From Gracilariopsis chorda (taxonomy: Eukaryota > Rhodophyta > Florideophyceae > Gracilariales > Gracilariaceae): a stretch of DNA of 64,000 nucleotides. Numbering within the stretch: the first letter of the stretch is position 1; each line of letters begins with the position of its first letter. The position numbers and the translations under genes are program-made. The notes beneath the pieces are model-generated. The model saw nothing but the letters and a program-made list of their open reading frames with translations, was not told the origin of the DNA and searched no databases. Shown here in pieces: positions 56,872 to 64,000 of this stretch. Location: assembly GCA_003194525.1 (NCBI GenBank), contig NBIV01000220.1, forward strand, positions 1-64,000, written 5' to 3'.

Positions 56872-57219
56872 TTAGAAAGTGGACCGTGCAATGCAGCTTT
56901 TCTCCGTGAAGGCCTCACCTAAACTCAGGATAATGTCCACAATCTGTGCTCTGCAGTTTTTTGTATCGGTGTAATGATTTCTCTGCAATACAGGTGAACA
57001 GTTAAACATTGGCCCGGGCGGTGGAAAATATATATACAATGATTGGCTGGAATCCAGTTCAGAGCATAGTAAGGTGTTTTCTCGTTGCAAACTATCAGTG
57101 CGAAGCTTTGGTTGTAATTCGGGAGGAAAGGTGCCTTTTCGCAGAAATGCACTCGCCTGGGCACTCAATATGCACGCAAGTATGACCAGAACTGCGCATA
57201 AGTGCTTGCACATGTGCAT
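56872..57219 (-). CDS. Candidate small secreted protein, copy B
   Basis: Copy B of 10284-10631, also 115 residues with an intact signal-like N-terminus. It differs at a handful of residues (for example Pro to Ser before LYIYF, and VL to AF near the C-terminus). No frameshift or stop distinguishes the copies, unlike most neighbours. Confidence 0.3.
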   Translation of the reverse strand: MHMCKHLCAVLVILACILSAQASAFLRKGTFPPELQPKLRTDSLQRENTLLCSELDSSQSLYIYFPPPGPMFNCSPVLQRNHYTDTKNCRAQIVDIILSLGEAFTEKSCIARSTF

Positions 57220-57737
57220 GGAAATGTGCCTGAGTATTTATACACACTCGGAGGCGCGTGTTTTCTGGGCCTGCTCACATGTTTGGATGCAGTACTCGCT
57301 GTCCACGTGCTGAAGCAATAATATCAAACAATGATATGCAAATATCTCCAAGTAGTTTGTAGGATGGCAACTTATTTTCAATGCTTAAGAGAACTTCTAG
57401 AATGCCTGGGAGGTAAACTTGCATTGATATCTGTTGGGCGTTTTATAATCTTTTCTAGGGGGCTATAGTCCCTACTGAAGTATCCCCAAATGAGGACCTA
57501 GTCGTCTCCGCAGCCAAAGCATTGTCTATAAAATAAGTACACTCGTGTTACAGTTTTGGGTTTTCAAACTCATATGAGACGAGTGGTCCCTGTCAGTGGT
57601 TATAAAATCCTTTACCCCCCTCAAGTAGTACAAGTTCAAACTGATAACGCATGGTTTAGACCCCCCCACTAAAGAGAACTACAGCCTCTTCGCAGAAGCG
57701 CCATAAAACAATCAGCTGAGCAACGTCAGGCATAATT

Positions 57738-58469
57738 ATGTCACCCAACGCCAGCATCTTTGGTTCTGAACATTATTCCCAAGCAACCACTCTTCGCAAC
57801 TTTTGTAATGCAAATTCACAGTCCTCTGTCCTCAGTCGCGACGTTGTATTAGTAATCGATAGAACAGTGCCAACATTGGGTTTTCCTTTGTACTGTTCAG
57901 TTGCTCATGTTTTAGGTGTATTACATCAGGCTGAACAACCCAAGATAAGAGCAGTTTTCCCTGATTGGTGAATTAAAACCGTACGATTTTCTGACGTAGT
58001 TCTTGGTTGTAGAACCAGAGACGAAATTTCTCTCTTCGCCACTGTGAAAGTCCTAGAGCAGCAAGCCCTTACTATTGCCCTGGACGGGTTTGATAATAGT
58101 CGAAGAGTTCATGGAGTTCTCATGGACGAAAATAATCACCATCAAGCGATTCCAATTGAACTTAGTTGCAGAAGACCGTTCAACCTATCCGAAAGTGCAA
58201 ATCTAGAAACCGTACAAATCATTTCTACTCTCATAACCATTACCACTGTGAACGGGGTTCGTTTTCAAATAACGAACAAGCCCTTGGAGCCTTGTAAACA
58301 GTGGCTTGAAACAGTCCCAAACGTAACCTTGAAGCAGCAAAGTATTCATGTCAACATAACAAGACAACCTTACTCTGACCTTCAACCAATTTACGACTTC
58401 AGAGTTGCAACGCTAGAACACTCAATTGTCAATATGCGCCACGGTTATCCAAAAGAGATGCTCTTATAA
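57738..58469 (+). pseudogene. Unknown 244-codon frame with one TGA, copy B
   Basis: Copy B of 11151-11882 with the same in-frame TGA (57969-57971) and no frameshift. Several amino-acid changes cluster near residues 190-200 (codons around 58265-58285). Confidence 0.45.
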
Positions 58470-60653
58470 ATTTAAGCTCTACATGATACATGACGCTCCG
58501 TCGCCTGTGTGCAACACTTCCTTCGAGCAGTTCCACCACAAACTCAAAAAACGAGAATGTCTGGGTTGGGGTTGTAGACGCTAGTTGATAACTCTTTTTC
58601 AGCATGAATTCTCGCGAGAGAGAAGGCGAAGCATACAGTGCGTTAGGATTATTGCTACCGGAGAATGCAGCGTGTAACTCGCCTGGCAGAGTAGCGGGTG
58701 GAACAATCTTGTAGTAATTCGAATTACGGCGCCAGAAAGAGGTGCATGGACCCATTCACAACGCATCCATTTTCTTGAACTCGACCGGTGTGTCGAATGG
58801 CGAATGTCGCAAGTTGTGGCTTGCTATTGCAAGGTATGAAAAAGATGCAGAAGACCAAACGTCTGCCAGAGGCGGTCTAGAGAAGGTTGAGAATCTTGAA
58901 GCGTTTTAGGAGAGCCAGTGATGTTGCTGCAATATTGTGCAAATACGCCGAGATGGAGCTCCAATGCTGCAGAGAGATGAATGAAATTGAGGTTTTACGA
59001 AGATCACTGGAGCTCCCAGAATCCCAGAAACGTTGGTGGTGGTGTAACTGAACAGTTGTGCTGGTCAGTGAGGTGGGGCGCTAGCGAGGGGGCAATTACA
59101 GCAGTGGCGATCAGACACGCAAATGCTGTGAGACAGAGACACCAAATCCCGGTTGCGAACAAGGTGAGGTGATGCCATTCTGGGATGTGGTGGTGGCAGG
59201 AGCGCAGCGTAGATATTAAATAACTGAGCATAACACGGCGAAGGCACGCGCATGCACACACAACCTGTGCTTCATTACGCCGCACTTCATCCACGGCGTC
59301 CATACGCTGCACAGCCCCCACTCATAGCCCACGGGCTCGCACAACCGCTCTTGGAGCAGAAAGGTGGCGCGCGCGAGAACGTGTGCCCGTGGCGCAACGC
59401 GCGGCACGGCATCCATTGCGCACGCTCAGGCTGATCACAACGAGCCTACAAGTGAGATGCAGGGGCGATGACGGGGACGGCGACAGCAACATCGTGCTGC
59501 ACGGCATAAGCTGTCGTGGGTTATGAGAATACTGCTGACGTGGGCGCGCACTGAGATGAGCGCAGAACTGGAGAGGCGTGCGCGGCTTCTAGTGATGTGT
59601 GAAGAAAGTCCTCTCTAACCTTATATTTTAGGTTCCAAGCTACCGAAGGGTACCAGGACCTCCCGACATGGTCATGAAGGTATTATAGCCATCAGGAATA
59701 CCAAAAACCTCTACATATATTTCAAATCATCTAATGAGAATTGTTTAAGAATAACCATTCATCCTTTGAATACAATAAAGAAATACTAAGAATGTTTTCC
59801 ACTTCTCCAGTTTTCTTTTGCTTCCTTTCTGTTCTCAACGTGATTTTCCTCCCTGTCGTTCTTCCGAATTAATTGATCTTAGTGCCGCTCAAGCCATTTC
59901 AGACCTCTTACAAGTATTTGATTCTTCGTTCTGTGTAGCATTTGGAATGCATTGGTATCGGTATGCCGGATCGTGAGCTGAGTCGAGGACGACATTCATA
60001 GTATGGTGCTACAGTACATGGCTGTCCAGCAAGTACTATGAATGTAACCTTTTCATGGAGGAATGTGAACCATGGATGGTAATCTGGCACTGCACTGCTG
60101 TGTATGGTACTGTAGTGGGCCGCCACTAATTAATTAATTATTTTCTTATATTTTATTATTATATTTAGTGGAGAGCCACACATTTAGACACTACTGTCAG
60201 ACTATCCAATGGCTTCGCAGCCTAGTAAAGGGCGACCTGCCCAGGTGAGGGAGGCGAAGGCCAACCAACACCCTCAGCTCTTGACCCTTTGGTCAGACCG
60301 TCAGGAATCCTGAGTCGTTTACGACACAGGGGCACCTATACTATCAGTACTTAATCGTTTCTGAGCTATAGCTCTTTGTTCCGAGGATTTCCTCACGTGT
60401 TTTATAGCTGACTGTTCTCGTTTTGCTCTTTTTTTTATTGATATTGTTGTGTTTGCCACAGGACCGTCTGATACTCTTATCTTTTGGCTACGCTGAGTCT
60501 CCGCTCTCGGATACGCTGTTCACACACGTGACATTCGTACTGCTGGTGCTCCCACCTTGGCACTGATCTTCTAGCCCCGTTGCCCGCAAGGCAACACCCA
60601 TATTCGTGGTTCGTTTGTGGCTTTCCACCCCGCTACCGAGGCCCTTATAGGCA

Positions 60654-61091
60654 TTAGTCGAATACCACATTCTGTACTAAACTTGTTTCAGTTATATGTG
60701 AAGGAGGTGATGACGAAGATGGCTCTTTTTGCTCATGTGTTCGTTCTCGATGACGTTTCTTCCGCTTTATAAACCATTTCAGTTCGCGGGAAGATAATCC
60801 CATAGAATCATTTACTTCATAGCACTTGCGATAGTTGCTGAAGATCTTTGTACTGGTTGGAGGAATCAATTGTCGGCAGTGCAGACAAGTTGGGGTTTGA
60901 GAACGGTTACATCTCTTCAACAATGCATTCAGGCAATGAGAAGGGCAAGAATGTTCGCATTTAGTTGCAGTAACGGTATTTTCCAGATCTTGTAAATAAA
61001 TATGACATGTTCGAGGATAATGTGGAGAAATGGATTGATGAATTAGTATTAAAGACAAACAAGTGCGAATGTTCTTGTACTGACGTCTTAC
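60654..61091 (-). pseudogene. Degenerate RING-like zinc-finger protein, copy B
   Basis: Copy B of 14067-14504, same altered ligand positions. A change near the N-terminal end (about 61087-61089) introduces an upstream stop, so the uninterrupted frame starts at 61058. Confidence 0.5.
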
Positions 61092-61136
61092 TAGATGATA
61101 TCGGGTTACTTCAAACAGTGCGTTAGTGACAAGCAG

Positions 61137-61492
61137 TTAAAACATTACTAGAAAGAACATCATTAAAATTTTACCCACTGCGTTGTACGACACAACTCGC
61201 GAGCCATCCTCGTTCACGGCACCTACAACGACATAGCTGTCGTGCGCAAGAGGTTGTTCTTTAGGCTCTCCGCTGCCCACGTCCAGTACCCGCACAGTCT
61301 TGTCTGACGATCCGAACACAACAAGTTCTCCATCTATACTCCCTGCAACGGTCACCGTATCCCTGTGACCAACGAGCGGTTATCCCACGGCCTCTTTGCT
61401 CCATACCTCACACATAAACACAGTGTTATCCTACGATCTGGCACCTATCTGACTTCCACCTCCAGTAACATGTCGGAACCCCGAACATCATG
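61137..61492 (-). pseudogene. WD40-repeat protein relic, copy B
   Basis: Copy B of 14550-14905, nearly identical across the SDKTVRVLDV blade and with the same TAG and TAA positions. Confidence 0.7.
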
Positions 61493-61839
61493 TTGAAGAG
61501 ATAGTAACGATACATCATCGTCGTCTGAGGAGCACCGAAGTCCATCGTATTTCATGTACTATAAAGTACATTGGCACCGGCCAGAACCGTACGCCATAAA
61601 CGAGTCCCTTGAAAAGGCGTGAGACATGGTCTTGTTCCGAAGTTCAGAAATAGACCTTCTCCTCATGGCGAATGCGACAGCTTTGTCGGTATGGGTCGTA
61701 TGTCGTTGGCATGAAACAGCAAATCTTGCAATTTTTAAATAGGAACAACCAGAGTCGGCAACTCCGAACCACGAGGCCTCTTCGCCTTCACGGTTTAGAG
61801 CTCTGCACAGATGTGTGCCGTTCGTTTCAATCCAAACGC

Positions 61840-64000
61840 ATCCTTATTGTAGCGCTGCAAGTAAGTTTGGTTTCGCGCCTGGTTTTGAGTGGAGTGGGCA
61901 AGCGCTTGGTTCTGACGCAAAACGTTGAACGAGTGGTGAAATCGCTTGTTGAACGTCTGATTGATATCACAGTGTAAGGCTCGAGGCTTCTACCCACGTA
62001 AAGCGTAAATATCGCAGAACGATCCAAAGTATATGTTGGCTGCTCGTTTGGGTTTCAAACTATCACGAACGGGGTGCGCGTCAGGATGCTGTTGGAGGTA
62101 CCTTGGGTCCGTTAATAGTTCTCCTATACAAAAGAGAGCTGGCGGAATCCAAACACTTATAGTTTTCTTGGCCTTACTCAGTCCGATGAGAGAGGTGAAG
62201 TGTGCCCCCCATATAGTAGTGTTGCAAGTAATTTTGTGTTCGCTCTTGGTTTTGAGAGGTGTCACCAAGCGCTTGGTTCTGACGCAAAACGTTGAACGAG
62301 TGGTGTAGTTGCTGTATATACGTTTTGCATGCCTTCAATGGATGAAGAAATGCTGTGGGCCGGTTCTGAAACAAACGCCTGAGGTCAAAAAACCTGACTA
62401 ACGTTAATACATTACTTGATTCGGATAAAAATCAAGCGCACATTGCATTTGACAGCGCGGTTTGCGGTTGGTTTTGAGGCATATATGGCACTTGCCCTAT
62501 GCATGTCGCATAAGTAGGATTTTTGAGTGCATAGGTAAAGGTTTAGCGCGAAAGTACAGCGTGCCCCAGTGCTTAGTTTTAGCCATGATTGCTCCGAACG
62601 TTACAGGGGTGTGCCGAAAGTGCAGTCGTGCGCATATGAGCGTGTAGTAGACTTTGGAAGTATACTTTTTGAGCTAGTTTTGCAGGGTTTGGTGGCATGC
62701 TCCATGCCATTGGTGTTCACCGCTTTTTGCAGACCAGGCGCGGGCGATATTTTTTGGCTCACTTGAAAAACGTGGGAAAGCGTTTGGTTTTGGACAGATG
62801 TGCAGAGACGAAGCAACTCGTGACTTTTCGCACACTAATCAAATATACCAAACTGCTTGGTTTTGGGCATATTTGGGCCAAAGCAAGCAATTCGGGCATG
62901 TTTACGCACATTGTGCAAATAATCAAAAGCGCGTGGTTTTGGGCACATTTGCCCCACCCAAGCAATGCTGGGATATTTTCGCAAATTGTACCAATATGTG
63001 AAAGGGGTTGGTTTTGCGGAGATTTTCCGAGGCCAGGCAAATCGTGAATTGTTTTTGTACATTGTACACAGCTGCAAAAGCGCTTCGTTTTTGAAACTTT
63101 TGCCCAATACAGGAAATATGGGCAAGTTTACGCATATTGTGCAAAAAGACGAAAGCTCTTGGTTTTGGGGAGATTTGCGGAAACCAAGGAATGCTTGTGT
63201 TTTCCAAGCATTTTACAAATGTGCGAAAGTGGTTCGTACTGGACACATTTGCCCAGACGTAGCAATGCGGGCATGTTTACGCAAATGGAAGAAGTATGCC
63301 AAAACGCTTTGAATTAGAGAGGGTCCAAGAAAAAATGAAAAGCCTTGGTATAAAAGATTTGGTTTGTTAAATGTCGAGGTCCTTACTTTGGTTTTCTTAG
63401 CATTAGGAAATGTTCTATTTTTTTGTCTTTCATTGATATGGAAATGTTGGGGGGTTTTAGTTGTTTGTGGTGCACTTGGAGAAAAGCAGAAGAAGTACAA
63501 AATTATCTACCGAGGTACAGTGAGGGGTTGAATACCGAAAAAAATTGTTTGAGGGGTCTCGGCAAGTGCTTGGTTCTGACGCACAACGTTGAACGGGTGG
63601 TGGGATAGCTTTTTGAAGGTCTGATTGATATCACAGTGTAAGGCTCGAGGCACTTATCTGCATAAAGCGCAAATATCGCACAATGATCGAAAGTAGAGGT
63701 TGGCTACTCGTTTGGGTTTGAAACCATCACGAACGGGCTGCGCATGAGGATCCTGTTGGAGGTACCTTGGTTCACTGAAAAGTCCCCCTATACAAAAGAG
63801 AGCTGGCGGAATTCCATCGCTTGGAGTTCTCTTGGCCTTACTCAGTCCGATGGGAGAGGTGATGTCCGGAGCCCATATAAGAGTGGGGCCAGTAGTTTTG
63901 ATTTTGCTATTGGTTTTGAGAAGTATCAGCAAGCGCTTGGTTCTCACGCAACACGTTGAACGAGTGGTGGAGTCGCTTTAGTACGTCCTTCATGCTTTCA
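61840..64000. repeat. Composite subtelomere-like repeat block, copy B
   Basis: Copy B of 15250-17413, with the same module order: 450-bp segment, 366-bp-type element (about 62217-62582), 75-bp minisatellite (62770-63310), T/G-rich module, 450-bp segment. It is cut by the window end. Confidence 0.75.

Larger units (their letters stand above)
46608..64000. repeat. Segmental duplication, copy B
   Basis: Direct repeat of 1-17413; see copy A. The offset drifts from 46607 at the left end to 46587 at the right end because of small indels. Gene relics occur in the same order, and the key premature stops are shared. Some lesions are private to B: Trp TGG becomes TAG near 51755, and a Glu GAG becomes TAG at 53646. 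Confidence 0.97.

Noticed and set aside
1-64000. Long terminal repeats of one giant retroelement as the cause of the 17.4-kb direct repeats.
   Set aside because: The repeated block holds several unrelated gene relics and subtelomere-like repeats, with no primer-binding site, polypurine tract or retroelement core spanning the middle.

Overview
The window reads as repeat-rich nuclear DNA of a eukaryote. Evidence includes a TATA box with a pyrimidine-rich leader, bromodomain, WD40, RING-like and FANCJ-type sequences, an ACAULIS5-type aminopropyltransferase relic, and Harbinger, Tnp2/CACTA-like and Ty3/gypsy relics. No operons, ribosome-binding sites or prokaryotic genes are seen. The ACAULIS5-like relic and TTTAGGG-like tracts lean toward an alga or other photosynthetic lineage, but the species cannot be fixed from the sequence. 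Most identifications rest on motif recognition by eye.

Layout. Positions 1-17413 (copy A) and 46608-64000 (copy B) are a direct repeat about 46.6 kb apart, roughly 1% diverged by eye in one sampled kilobase, and both run off the window edges. Each copy holds, in order: an Asn/Gln-rich frame and a bromodomain relic on the minus strand, a divergent second bromodomain relic, the aminopropyltransferase relic, a roughly 490-residue unknown nuclear-type protein, a 3.1 kb plus-strand relic behind a TATA box, a 244-codon unknown, RING-like and WD40 relics, and a block of subtelomere-like repeats. The unique middle (17.4-46.6 kb) starts with more of those repeats: 366-bp elements, a 75-bp hairpin minisatellite, TTTAGGG-like tracts and a fragment of a telomere-linked-helicase gene. 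It then holds a glutathione-peroxidase-like relic, a gene-poor stretch, a FANCJ-type helicase, a long telomere-linked RecQ-type helicase gene, a decayed Tnp2/CACTA element beside a gypsy reverse-transcriptase fragment, and a nearly intact Harbinger transposase.

How it fits together. The telomere-linked helicase, the helicase fragment embedded in minisatellites, the telomere-like tracts and the large repeated block suggest a present or former subtelomere. Many recognisable frames stay open across hundreds of codons except for isolated in-frame TAA, TAG or TGA codons. Nearly all of these can be reached from CAA, CAG, CGA or TGG by one C-to-T change on either strand, and the main stops are shared by copies A and B. 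This points to C-to-T-driven decay before the duplication. The best preserved coding sequences are the telomere-linked helicase (one internal TGA), FANCJ (two TAA) and the Harbinger transposase (one TGA).
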